A stretch of 40,094 nucleotides of DNA from Methylobacter sp. (GTDB lineage Bacteria; Pseudomonadota; Gammaproteobacteria; Methylococcales; Methylomonadaceae), in assembly GCA_028712225.1 (NCBI GenBank), contig JAQTQN010000006.1, forward strand, positions 1 through 40,094, written 5' to 3'. The first letter of the stretch is position 1. Each line of letters opens with the position of its first letter. Below the pieces are notes generated by a model. That model did no database searches. It was not told the origin of the DNA and saw only the letters and a program-made list of their open reading frames with translations. The position numbers and the translations under genes are program-made. Positions 15,818 to 24,227 of the stretch are shown here, one piece after another.

Positions 15818-18319
15818 ATGCCAAATAGAAAGTTCAAAACCAGTCAGCCAAAATCCACTATTACCGCATTACCCAACCTGGGTATGGATAAGAAGCACGT
15901 AGTAACCGATTTTAAACGTTATTACGGACATCGCTTAGGGCGTGATGAAAATTGCCGATCCCCTCATTACGCCTATGAAGCATTATCTCTAGCCGTCAGC
16001 GATCGCTTAATAGAGCGCTGGAAAAAAACCTATAACTCTTATAAGGAAACGGACTGCAGGAAAGCCTACTATTTGTCGATGGAATTTCTAATGGGCCGCA
16101 GTTTGAGTAACGCAATGCTTAATTTAGGCATTGACGATTCTGTTTCAAAGGCCATGTACGATTTGGGGCTTGAGCTTGAGGAATTGGTTGATAGTGAGCC
16201 TGATGCAGGCTTAGGTAATGGCGGTTTAGGTCGATTGGCGGCTTGTTTTATCGATAGTTGTGCAACCTTACAACTACCAGTAACTGGCTACGGTTTGCGT
16301 TATGAGTACGGGATGTTTTCTCAGGTGATTATCAACGGTGAGCAAGTTGAAAAACCAGATCACTGGCTGCGTAATGGCAATGTTTGGGAAATTGAACGCT
16401 CCGAATACGCGCATCGGATTAAATTTGGCGGGCGTACTGAAACGCATATTGATGAGCGGGGCAAGGAGCGTGTGTCCTGGGTAGATACGCATGATGTGTT
16501 AGCCGTGCCTTTTGACACCCCGGTGCCTGGATACCAGAATGGTACAGTCAATACGCTGCGTTTGTGGAAGGCAACAGCTACGGAGGAGTTTGATTTACAA
16601 GAATTTAACGCCGGCGATTATGCTGAAGCTGTTGCGGCAAAAAACACCGCTGAAAATATCACTATGGTGCTTTATCCCAACGATGCTAATGAAAACGGTA
16701 AAGCATTGCGGCTAAAGCAGCAGTATTTGCTGGCATCGGCAAGCCTACAGGATGTAATCGCCAGTTGGGTGGGACGCCATGGCAACGATTTTTCTGAGTT
16801 TGCAGCGAAGAATTGTTTTCAATTAAATGACACCCATCCGAGCATCGCCGTTGCCGAACTGATGCGTTTATTGATAGACGTGCATGGGCTTGCTTGGAAT
16901 GATGCCTGGAATATCACGCGTAGCACCATGGCTTACACCAATCACACGCTATTGCCTGAGGCACTTGAGCGCTGGTCTGTTACGCTGTTCAAACAATTAT
17001 TGCCTAGATTGATAGAGATCATTTTTGCTATCAATGCCCATTTTCTGGCCGAAGTTTCTGCTCATTGGCCTGGAGATAAAGATAGGTTGGCACGGATGTC
17101 ACTGATTGAAGAAGGCCATGAGCAACAGGTGCGCATGGCTTATTTAGCTATCGTAGGCAGCTATTCGGTTAACGGTGTGGCGGCGTTACACTCTAAATTA
17201 TTGCAGCAAGGTTTATTTCGAGATTTTTATGAGCTTTGGCCAAGTAAATTTAATAATAAAACCAATGGAGTTACTCCTCGCCGTTGGCTAGCTGCTTGCA
17301 ATCCCGAGTTGGCGACGTTAATTACTAAGGCTATTGGAGACGGCTGGGTGACTGATTTGTCACAGCTGAAAAAATTGGAGCCATACGCTGACGATCCGAC
17401 GTTTCGCAAACGCTGGAATGACATTAAACAAAGTGCCAAACAAAAACTGGTGGACTTCAAGAAGCAAGAGCATGACATGGATTTGAACGTGAATGCTTTG
17501 TTTGATGTACAAGTAAAGCGTATTCATGAATACAAGCGGCAATTGTTGAATGTTTTGCATGTCATTCATCTTTACGATCGCATTAAGCGCGGTGATACGG
17601 CTAATTGGACAGAGCGCTGCGTATTAATCGGTGGCAAGGCTGCCCCCGGCTATTTCATGGCGAAAAGAATTATCAAGTTAATCAATAACGTTGCCTCAGT
17701 AATTGATAATGATCCCGATGTGGGGCCAAAGCTTAAGTTGATTTTTTTGCCTAATTATCGCGTGTCGGCAATGGAAAAAATTTGTCCAGGCGCTGATTTG
17801 TCTGAGCAGATTTCTACGGCGGGTAAAGAAGCCTCAGGTACCGGCAATATGAAATTCATGATGAACGGGGCTTTGACTATTGGTACGCTTGATGGCGCTA
17901 ATATTGAGATCCGTGAAGAAGTAGGCGACGATAACTTCTTCTTGTTCGGATTGACAGAAGATCAGGTTGAGGATTTGCGTCATCACTATGACCCTCTCTC
18001 ATTCATTCAACAAGACGAAGATTTGCAGAGAGTGATTAAGTTGCTGGAGTGCGGACATTTCAATCAGTTCGAGCCGGGTATTTTTGATTGCATCGTCGCG
18101 TCAATAAAAAGCCCTCACGATCCTTGGATGACCATCGCTGATTTTCGTAGTTTTGTCGACGCCCAAAGACGTGTAGAAGCGGCATATAAAGATAAAGAAC
18201 TTTGGACCAGAATGAGTATTCTGAATTGCGCGAACAGCGGTAAGTTTTCAACTGACAGAACTATTACTGAGTACAGCAATGATATTTGGAAGTTGACGCC
18301 AGTTAATCCTGGTAGTTAG
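15818..18319 (+). CDS. glgP: Glycogen/starch/alpha-glucan phosphorylase
   Basis: PLP-dependent enzyme that releases glucose-1-phosphate from glycogen. It has 833 residues, normal for bacterial GlgP (about 815-840). The PLP lysine is Lys679 within EASGTGNMKFMMNGA, close to Lys680-type positions of known enzymes. Other conserved blocks include YYLSMEFLMGRSL near 87, EPDAGLGNGGLGRLAACF near 130, the catalytic-loop NDTHPSIA, and KRIHEYKRQLLN near 567. An N-terminal extension of about 25 residues is basic and poorly conserved. It stands without other glycogen genes here and is followed 8 bases later by trmL. AGGGA lies about 14 nt before the ATG, slightly far for a ribosome site. Confidence 0.97.
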   Translation: MPNRKFKTSQPKSTITALPNLGMDKKHVVTDFKRYYGHRLGRDENCRSPHYAYEALSLAVSDRLIERWKKTYNSYKETDCRKAYYLSMEFLMGRSLSNAMLNLGIDDSVSKAMYDLGLELEELVDSEPDAGLGNGGLGRLAACFIDSCATLQLPVTGYGLRYEYGMFSQVIINGEQVEKPDHWLRNGNVWEIERSEYAHRIKFGGRTETHIDERGKERVSWVDTHDVLAVPFDTPVPGYQNGTVNTLRLWKATATEEFDLQEFNAGDYAEAVAAKNTAENITMVLYPNDANENGKALRLKQQYLLASASLQDVIASWVGRHGNDFSEFAAKNCFQLNDTHPSIAVAELMRLLIDVHGLAWNDAWNITRSTMAYTNHTLLPEALERWSVTLFKQLLPRLIEIIFAINAHFLAEVSAHWPGDKDRLARMSLIEEGHEQQVRMAYLAIVGSYSVNGVAALHSKLLQQGLFRDFYELWPSKFNNKTNGVTPRRWLAACNPELATLITKAIGDGWVTDLSQLKKLEPYADDPTFRKRWNDIKQSAKQKLVDFKKQEHDMDLNVNALFDVQVKRIHEYKRQLLNVLHVIHLYDRIKRGDTANWTERCVLIGGKAAPGYFMAKRIIKLINNVASVIDNDPDVGPKLKLIFLPNYRVSAMEKICPGADLSEQISTAGKEASGTGNMKFMMNGALTIGTLDGANIEIREEVGDDNFFLFGLTEDQVEDLRHHYDPLSFIQQDEDLQRVIKLLECGHFNQFEPGIFDCIVASIKSPHDPWMTIADFRSFVDAQRRVEAAYKDKELWTRMSILNCANSGKFSTDRTITEYSNDIWKLTPVNPGS

Positions 18320-18327
18320 CTTTGTCG

Positions 18328-18798
18328 ATGTTTCATGTAGTGCTCTATGAGCCGGAAATACCCGCTAACACAGGTAATATTATTAGATTGTGTGCTAATG
18401 CAGGGATGCAGTTGCACCTAATAAAGCCGCTCGGTTTCGAGTTAGACGATAAGAAATTGCGTCGAGCCGGATTAGATTATCATGAGTGGGTGGCGGTCAT
18501 AGAGCATGAAACATTTGCTGATTTTGTTGATCAGGTGCAGCCAAAACGCCTGTTTGCGCTAACGACAAAGGGTAAGCGTATTTATAGTGATGTTAAATTT
18601 GAATCCGGCGATGCTTTTTTATTCGGTCCGGAAACTCGCGGTCTTCCGGCGAGCGTGCTCTCTGATCTCGGTGCTGATGGGTGTTTATATCTGCCTATGC
18701 AAGTTGATAGCCGCAGTTTGAATCTGTCCAATACTGTTGCCATTATTTTGTACGAAGCATGGCGACAATCGTCTTTTGCAGGGGCAGTGTTTAAGTAG
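18328..18798 (+). CDS. trmL: tRNA (cytidine(34)-2'-O)-methyltransferase TrmL
   Basis: SPOUT-class methyltransferase that 2'-O-methylates the wobble base of tRNA-Leu isoacceptors using S-adenosylmethionine. It has 156 residues, matching the 157 of E. coli TrmL. The N-terminus LYEPEIPANTGNIIRLCAN, the knot motif FGPETRGLP and the C-terminal SLNLSNTVAIILYEAWRQ are all characteristic. The ATG at 18328 is preferred to a TTG two codons upstream. It lies 8 bases after glgP and is convergent with gpsA. In E. coli trmL also lies close to secB-gpsA, so the synteny is ancestral with an inversion. Confidence 0.95.
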   Translation: MFHVVLYEPEIPANTGNIIRLCANAGMQLHLIKPLGFELDDKKLRRAGLDYHEWVAVIEHETFADFVDQVQPKRLFALTTKGKRIYSDVKFESGDAFLFGPETRGLPASVLSDLGADGCLYLPMQVDSRSLNLSNTVAIILYEAWRQSSFAGAVFK

Positions 18799-18811
18799 TT
18801 CTGATGGTGTT

Positions 18812-18866
18812 AAAAATTAAGCGGCGTTGGTTTTGGCTTTTAACCAAACGCCGCTTAATTTTTTCC
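18812..18866. terminator. Bidirectional terminator between trmL and gpsA
   Basis: A long hairpin pairs AAAAATTAAGCGGCGTT-GGTT with its complement AACC-AAACGCCGCTTAATTTTT around a 9-base loop, with a single bulge. It has A-rich and T-rich flanks, so it can stop transcription in both directions between these convergent genes. Confidence 0.88.
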
Positions 18867-18926
18867 GGGTGTTTGAATAGCAAAGAGATTAGGTTGTTAA
18901 TTGTCTTCCCCGACAAGCAACCTATT

Positions 18927-19925
18927 TTAGGATTCGGATTTTTGGTCGCGTGCCAGCAGATTTTGTACCGCTGTCAAGGGAGCCAGGCCTTCATACAAAA
19001 CTTTATATGTTTGTTCCGTAATTGGCATGTCAATACCATGCTTTTGTGCCAAGAGAAAAGTTTCTTTCGCCGCGGAGACACCTTCAATTTCCTGCCCGAT
19101 TTCTTGTGAAGCAGTGATTCTATCTTTGCCTTGACCTAACGCCAGTCCAAAACGGCGGTTTCGGGACTGATTGTCAGTGCATGTCAAAAGAAGATCGCCT
19201 AAGCCAGCCAGCCCCATGAAGGTTTCTTGTTTACCGCCCAGTTCAATCCCTAGCCGAATAATCTCATTCAGGCCGCGGGTGATCAATGCGGCACGAGTGT
19301 TAGCGCCAAAACCCAGGCCATCGGCAATGCCTGCTGCAATAGCCATGACGTTTTTTACCGCCCCGCCCACTTCCACACCTATTAAGTCAGAATTAGTGTA
19401 AGCACGGAAGCGACCGCTATGGAGAATTTCGGCCAACTGGTTGGCAAATTGCGGTTGTGCGGACGCAATGGTGATTGCAGTAGGCAAATCGGCTGCCACT
19501 TCACGAGCAAAGCTGGGGCCAGAGAGAAAGGCAGCCGGAGTCTGATTAGAAAAAACTTCGTTTACCACTTCATGCAATAAACAACCATTTTCCGGATTGA
19601 AACCTTTGGTTGCCCAGGCAATCTGTACGTTACTGTTTGTTAATGGCTTGAGTTTGACTAAGGTATCTTTGAAGGCTCTGCTGGGTACTGAAACCAGGAT
19701 TAAATCACTAAAAGATGCGGCTTCTGCTAAATCAGAAGTAACCGACAGGTTTTCAGAAAAAGCTAGGCCAGGCAAGTATTGTTTGTTCTCGCGGTCAGCC
19801 TTTAGCGCGGCTATATGTTCGGGTTTATGCCCCCATAGCATTGTCTGGCAACCATTTCTGGCGGCCAGCATTGCTAAAGCTGTACCCCAAGAGCCAGCGC
19901 CCAGAACGGATATTTTTTGGCTCAT
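18927..19925 (-). CDS. gpsA: Glycerol-3-phosphate dehydrogenase [NAD(P)+]
   Basis: Cytoplasmic enzyme that reduces dihydroxyacetone phosphate to sn-glycerol-3-phosphate for phospholipid synthesis. It has 332 residues. The Rossmann loop GAGSWGTALA is at 9-18, the LSGPSFARE substrate segment is in the middle, and the catalytic lysine lies in VEVGGAVKNVMAIA. GLAGLGDLLLTC and NRRFG follow. It starts 9 bases after the secB stop and is the last gene of the apparent ArsR-rhodanese-secB-gpsA operon, the same order (yibN-secB-gpsA) as in E. coli. Confidence 0.96.
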   Translation of the reverse strand: MSQKISVLGAGSWGTALAMLAARNGCQTMLWGHKPEHIAALKADRENKQYLPGLAFSENLSVTSDLAEAASFSDLILVSVPSRAFKDTLVKLKPLTNSNVQIAWATKGFNPENGCLLHEVVNEVFSNQTPAAFLSGPSFAREVAADLPTAITIASAQPQFANQLAEILHSGRFRAYTNSDLIGVEVGGAVKNVMAIAAGIADGLGFGANTRAALITRGLNEIIRLGIELGGKQETFMGLAGLGDLLLTCTDNQSRNRRFGLALGQGKDRITASQEIGQEIEGVSAAKETFLLAQKHGIDMPITEQTYKVLYEGLAPLTAVQNLLARDQKSES

Positions 19926-19934
19926 TATGCTTAT

Positions 19935-20402
19935 TTAGTTGATGGTTTCTGAGCTGCCTGCTTGTTGTCCTTGTTGCAGGTGTTGGGCGTAAAGCGCATC
20001 AAAATTGACAGGGGCTAACAACATTTGTGGAAATCCACCTCTGGCAACGATGTCAGAAACGGTTTCTCTGGCGTAAGGGAAAAGTATATTAGGGCAGAAG
20101 CTACCTAACATGGGGCCTAGTTCCTGTTCAGTAAACCCACCTAAAGAGAAAATGCCTGCTTGTTTAACTTCAACCAGATAAGCGGTTGTATCTGCACTTT
20201 TAACTGTGATTGTGACGGTTAAAATGACTTCATATAAGGAATTTTCTAATGTTTCAACATGCGTGCCCAAGTTGAAATCGACAGCCGGTTCCCATTTTAA
20301 AGTAAAGGTTTTCGGTGAGTTCGGCGTTTCAAAGGACAGGTCTTTGGTGTAAATTTTTTGAATGGAAAATTGTTTTTCTACTGGGGTATTTTCTTCGGCC
20401 AT
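19935..20402 (-). CDS. secB: Protein-export chaperone SecB
   Basis: Tetrameric cytoplasmic chaperone that keeps preproteins unfolded and hands them to SecA. It has 155 residues, the usual size. Recognisable SecB segments are FSIQKIYTKDLSFETPNSP at about 12-30, VEVKQAGIF, and CPNILFPYARETVSDIVARGG, followed by the LAPVNFDALY end. A Gln-rich tail closes the protein. It sits between the rhodanese gene (24-base gap) and gpsA (9-base gap). Confidence 0.97.
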   Translation of the reverse strand: MAEENTPVEKQFSIQKIYTKDLSFETPNSPKTFTLKWEPAVDFNLGTHVETLENSLYEVILTVTITVKSADTTAYLVEVKQAGIFSLGGFTEQELGPMLGSFCPNILFPYARETVSDIVARGGFPQMLLAPVNFDALYAQHLQQGQQAGSSETIN

Positions 20403-20426
20403 GAGGTTTTTTGCTCAGATTAGAGG

Positions 20427-20876
20427 TTATAAAGAAGGTTTGTTTTTGCTGCTTACTTTTATTGGTAATTTGTAATCATTTTCCCAGGCTTGCATGCCAC
20501 CGGTAATAACAAAAACTTGCTCAAATCCTGCCTTGGCTAAAATTTTTGCTGCAGCTGCAGAACGAGTTCCTGATTGGCAAGCGATCAAAATAGCATCTTT
20601 TTTATGAGATTCGAGCTTTCCGAGGTGATCGGCAAGCTTGCTCAATGGTGTGTTGATAGCTTGTTCAATATGATTGTGAATAAACTCGTGCGGTTCGCGC
20701 ACGTCGATCACTACTGTCTCGCTGTCGTTCATTTTGGCAACGGCTAGTAGGGGGGAAATAGAGGTGAATTTTTTGAAAGTGGTATCAAAAAACTCTTGAA
20801 TCAAAAGAAAAGTAACAACCGCGAGGGCAATTGATAACCAGTAATGGTTTAAGATAAATTCCAGGTAACGATCCAT
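20427..20876 (-). CDS. Membrane-anchored rhodanese-like protein (YibN type)
   Basis: Single-domain sulfurtransferase tied to the inner membrane. It has 149 residues: one N-terminal transmembrane helix at about 11-27, then a rhodanese domain from about 43. The active-site loop CQSGTR is at 100-105, with Cys100 positioned to carry a persulfide, so it looks catalytically competent. DVREPHEF is the usual rhodanese substrate-side motif. The position before secB matches yibN of E. coli. Here it also follows an ArsR regulator by 33 bases, which suggests control by sulfur or persulfide stress. E. coli has grxC between yibN and secB, and that gene is absent here. Confidence 0.9.
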   Translation of the reverse strand: MDRYLEFILNHYWLSIALAVVTFLLIQEFFDTTFKKFTSISPLLAVAKMNDSETVVIDVREPHEFIHNHIEQAINTPLSKLADHLGKLESHKKDAILIACQSGTRSAAAAKILAKAGFEQVFVITGGMQAWENDYKLPIKVSSKNKPSL

Positions 20877-20909
20877 GAGTCGAGTGTATTGTAAGTAGTA
20901 ATGATAAGG

Positions 20910-21224
20910 TTAATGTTGCGTGCAAAATACTTCTTGCATCATTTTAATCAGCTGTAAAACGCGCGCGTCGTCGATAAAGTAGTACACACGATTGGCATCT
21001 TTTTTAGAGCCGATAATATTTTTTTCTCTGAGTATTGATAGGTGTTGAGAGATATTGCTCTGGCTGGTGCCTACCTGCTCAACTATATCCTGTACACAGA
21101 TAGACTGATTTCCCAGCACACACAATATTTTCAATCGTAAAGGGTGCGACATGGCTTTTAGGCGTTGAGCGGCTTTGATTATGTCGCTATCGGCATATAA
21201 AGTATGATCGTGCTTGCTTTCCAT
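20910..21224 (-). CDS. ArsR-family regulator, probable persulfide sensor (BigR/SqrR-like)
   Basis: Winged-helix homodimeric repressor of 104 residues, with the DNA-recognition helix around SQSNISQHLSILRE (54-67) and the wing at RVYYFIDD. Three cysteines are present: Cys35 (LKILCVLG), Cys43 (SICVQDI) and Cys101 (VFCTQH). The Cys35-Cys101 spacing of 66 equals that of the sensing pair in BigR (Cys42/Cys108) and SqrR (Cys41/Cys107). The metal-binding ELCVCDL box of classical ArsR/SmtB is absent. It is the first gene of a minus-strand operon with a rhodanese, which fits sulfur-species sensing. DNA-binding is certain from the fold; the signal is inferred. Confidence 0.85.
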   Translation of the reverse strand: MESKHDHTLYADSDIIKAAQRLKAMSHPLRLKILCVLGNQSICVQDIVEQVGTSQSNISQHLSILREKNIIGSKKDANRVYYFIDDARVLQLIKMMQEVFCTQH

Positions 21225-21324
21225 AGAGTGCTTGATGACTTGATTTACAAGGCTGGGATGTTAATGAGGAAGTCCGAACAATTATTTATACACAACGGTA
21301 GTAAACGTGTTTAATATAACTATT

Positions 21325-21397
21325 ACTTATAAGTTGATGTAAAAATACGTAAAAAAACTCTAAAACTAAATAAATGATACATTATTTTGAATCATTT
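21325..21397. promoter_or_regulatory. Candidate operators between arsR and gpmI
   Basis: The 247-bp divergent spacer holds a 10-bp palindrome ACTTATAAGT (21325-21334) and an inverted repeat AAATGAT-N12-ATCATTT (21372-21397). Both are AT-rich and of the kind ArsR-family dimers bind. They lie about 100-175 bases upstream of the arsR start. No distinct promoter boxes could be fixed. Confidence 0.35.
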
Positions 21398-21471
21398 GGG
21401 TGTGAGAATATATCGACCGTTTTGGTCTTGATCAGCAAGGTTATGATAAATTTAAGTCTGGAGAATAATAA

Positions 21472-23028
21472 ATGCTGTTGAATCGGCCTAAGCCTTTGGT
21501 GCTGTTGATACTTGATGGATTCGGATACTCCACTGATCCTGACTACAACGCGATTGCCTTGGCTAAAACACCTTGCTGGAATAAATTTCAAAAAGATTAC
21601 CCGATGACCTTTTTGGATTGCTCTGGGAATGTTGTTGGGTTGCCGGAAAATCAAATGGGCAACTCTGAAGTTGGGCATATACATATTGGTACAGGCCGGT
21701 ATGTTCCCCAGGATTTTTCAAAAGTTAATGACGCTATTCACGACGGTAGCTTTTTTGCAAATCCAGTACTTTGCCGCGCTATAGACAGAGCTAAAATAAA
21801 CAAAAAGGCTCTACATATATTAGGTTTGTTGTCGCCAGGTGGTGTTCATAGCCATGAAGACCAAATAATAGCGTTGATTGAGTTGGCGGCCAAAAAGGGC
21901 TTGGATAAAATTTATCTGCATGCTTTTCTTGATGGCAGAGATGTGCCGCCCAAAAGTGCGGCAACGTCTATTGCTCTATTTGAGGCGAAATTTAAAGCTC
22001 TCGGTGTCGGACAATTTGCATCGATTGTTGGACGGTTTTATGCGATGGACAGGGATAATCGTTGGGATCGTGTTAAGCGTGGCTATGATTTGATTGCTCA
22101 AGGCAAGGCGGATTTTTATGCTGAATCTGCAACACAAGCGCTAGATGATGCTTATAACCGGGGCGAAACAGATGAGTTTGTGTTGCCTACAGCAATTTTG
22201 ACTGATGAAGGCCATGCGTTGGCGTTGGATCAGGACGATTCAGTAGTATTCATGAATTTTCGCGCAGATCGCGCTCGTGAAATCTCTCAAGCTATTACCG
22301 CTAAAGATTTTGATTCATTTGATAGAGGCCGGGCGGCGCACAATGGTTACTTTTGTACCCTCACGGAATACCATCATGAATTTGATTATGACGTTGCTTT
22401 CCCGTCAATTGATATAAAAAACGGCCTTGGTGAGTATCTTTCAACGTTGGGAATGACCCAGTTGAGATTGGCCGAAACCGAAAAATACGCCCATGTAACG
22501 TTCTTTCTTAATGGTGGCATAGACGCCCCATTCCCCGGAGAGGATAGGATTTTAGTGCCCTCGCCCAAAGTCAGAACTTACGATCTGCAGCCGGAAATGA
22601 GCTCAGTCGAAGTCACCGATCATTTAGTCGAAGCCATTACCGGCGGCAGATACGATGTCATCATTTGCAACTATGCCAATTGTGATATGGTCGGTCATAC
22701 CGGCGTCCTGGATGCCGCTATTTTGGCTGTTGAAGCTGTTGATGCTGCCTTGCAACGTATTGTTGACGCGCTTAACAAGGTAGGCGGCAGAATGTTATTG
22801 ACGGCTGATCACGGCAATATCGAGCAAATGCGCGACAAGATTACAGGTGAGCCGCATACAGCTCATACTACTAATCCTGTGCCCTTGGTATATGTGTGTG
22901 GAGAAGGTCAATTGGCAGACGGAGGTAGTTTGTCAGATATTGCACCAACCATGTTGGCAATCCTAGGGCTTAAACAACCAATTGAAATGACTGGTAAATC
23001 ACTTATCACAGCTCAAAACAGGGAATGA
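21472..23028 (+). CDS. gpmI: 2,3-bisphosphoglycerate-independent phosphoglycerate mutase
   Basis: Manganese-dependent glycolytic enzyme that interconverts 3- and 2-phosphoglycerate through a phosphoserine intermediate. It has 518 residues. Metal-site Asp15 is in LILDGFGY, and the nucleophile is Ser65 in MGNSEVGH. DGRDVPPKSA, RADRAR and the C-terminal metal block LLTADHGNIEQM with HTAHT are all present. GGAG lies 9 nt before the ATG. Its stop overlaps the start of envC (ATGA), the same gpmI-envC pairing as in E. coli. Confidence 0.97.
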   Translation: MLLNRPKPLVLLILDGFGYSTDPDYNAIALAKTPCWNKFQKDYPMTFLDCSGNVVGLPENQMGNSEVGHIHIGTGRYVPQDFSKVNDAIHDGSFFANPVLCRAIDRAKINKKALHILGLLSPGGVHSHEDQIIALIELAAKKGLDKIYLHAFLDGRDVPPKSAATSIALFEAKFKALGVGQFASIVGRFYAMDRDNRWDRVKRGYDLIAQGKADFYAESATQALDDAYNRGETDEFVLPTAILTDEGHALALDQDDSVVFMNFRADRAREISQAITAKDFDSFDRGRAAHNGYFCTLTEYHHEFDYDVAFPSIDIKNGLGEYLSTLGMTQLRLAETEKYAHVTFFLNGGIDAPFPGEDRILVPSPKVRTYDLQPEMSSVEVTDHLVEAITGGRYDVIICNYANCDMVGHTGVLDAAILAVEAVDAALQRIVDALNKVGGRMLLTADHGNIEQMRDKITGEPHTAHTTNPVPLVYVCGEGQLADGGSLSDIAPTMLAILGLKQPIEMTGKSLITAQNRE

Positions 23029-24161
23029 TCAAAAAGATAATCTATTGTTTTTTACTGTGCTTGTATTTGACACCCGGCAGCGCTGAGGTTGCCGAGCCAT
23101 CCAGTGTTAATGAACAATTGGCAGAAATTGAAAAACTCTATGGACGAACTGCCGCGCTATTAAGAACGTTAGAAAGACAAGTCGAGCTGAAGCAAAATAA
23201 CTTAAGCAAGATTCGTAAAGAAATAGCGCTGCTTCAAAATGAAGTAACTAAACAAAGCAAAGAACTTGCCGGGCAAATTAAAGCGGCCCATGCCATGGGG
23301 CAGCAAGAAAAATTGAAATTGCTGTTAAATCAGAAAGATCCTGCGTTATCAAGCCGAATGATGGTCTATTATGATTACCTCAATGCAGCGCGAGTGTCCA
23401 AGCTAAGTCGTATTAATGATTCAATGGCACAATTAGCGAGCCTGGAACAGCGGCAGCAAGAAGAAGCGTCGCTGTTGGAAAAGGATTTGGAACAACAAAA
23501 AACAGAACGGATTACTGCGGACAGCGCTAGAGACAAGCGAACAAGATTGTTGAACCAATTAGGTGATGATTATTTTGCCAATGAACAACAATTAAATCGT
23601 TTGAAAGAAAGCGAAAGTAAGCTTAAAAATCTCATTGCTTCTTTGCAACTAAGCACCGGCGACTCAGAATCTGCCGTTGACCGTGTAGAAGAACAACTCA
23701 GCCATCAGACAGCAATTAGTGTAAGTGTCAAAGGCTCTGAATCTGAGGAGAGTTTCCCCGTAATCAAAGGTGATTTTTCCGAGTTAAAAGGAACATTACC
23801 TTGGCCAGTGACAGGCCAATTGCGCAACAAATTTGGCAATGCCGGTGGGGGCGCATGGGAAGATGGCGTGATGATTGATGCTAAAGAAGGTGCGGATATA
23901 CGGGCGGTCACTAATGGCACGGTGGCATATGCCGATTGGCTAAAAGGCTATGGATGGCTAATGATTGTTAACCATGGCGAAGGATATATGACGCTTTACG
24001 CATTTAATCAGAGTCTTTATAAACATAAAGGCGACAAAGTTGATGCAGGCGAAGTGATTGCCGCTGCCGGGCAAAGTGGTGGGCATAGCCAGTCGGGGGT
24101 ATATTTCGGTATACGCAAAAAAGGTAAACCGGTTGATCCTATTGCATGGTGTAGACAATAA
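23025..24161 (+). CDS. envC: Murein hydrolase activator EnvC
   Basis: Periplasmic activator of the division amidases AmiA/AmiB, not itself a hydrolase. It has 378 residues: a signal peptide at about 1-20, a long coiled coil rich in Glu, Gln and Lys (about 25-225) that in E. coli contacts FtsEX, and a C-terminal LytM domain (about 265-378). The LytM active site is degenerate: the usual LYAH histidine is Phe (LYAFNQ), and the HxH-type motif reads VYFGIR. This is as expected for EnvC and unlike an active M23 endopeptidase. It overlaps gpmI by four bases and lies 66 bases before the protease gene. Confidence 0.93.
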   Translation: MIKKIIYCFLLCLYLTPGSAEVAEPSSVNEQLAEIEKLYGRTAALLRTLERQVELKQNNLSKIRKEIALLQNEVTKQSKELAGQIKAAHAMGQQEKLKLLLNQKDPALSSRMMVYYDYLNAARVSKLSRINDSMAQLASLEQRQQEEASLLEKDLEQQKTERITADSARDKRTRLLNQLGDDYFANEQQLNRLKESESKLKNLIASLQLSTGDSESAVDRVEEQLSHQTAISVSVKGSESEESFPVIKGDFSELKGTLPWPVTGQLRNKFGNAGGGAWEDGVMIDAKEGADIRAVTNGTVAYADWLKGYGWLMIVNHGEGYMTLYAFNQSLYKHKGDKVDAGEVIAAAGQSGGHSQSGVYFGIRKKGKPVDPIAWCRQ

Positions 24162-24227
24162 AAGACTGAAAGCAATAGAAGTGCGTTGATTACTATTAAA
24201 AATTGATTGTTTGGAGTTTGAAATTAC

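Noticed and set aside
18804-19109. 101-codon plus-strand frame after trmL
   Set aside because: It begins in the bidirectional terminator and runs antisense into gpsA. No ribosome site or domain.
23025-24161. Possible active M23 metalloendopeptidase
   Set aside because: The LytM domain lacks the zinc-binding histidines (LYAF and VYFGIR replace the usual motifs), so it is annotated as the EnvC activator.
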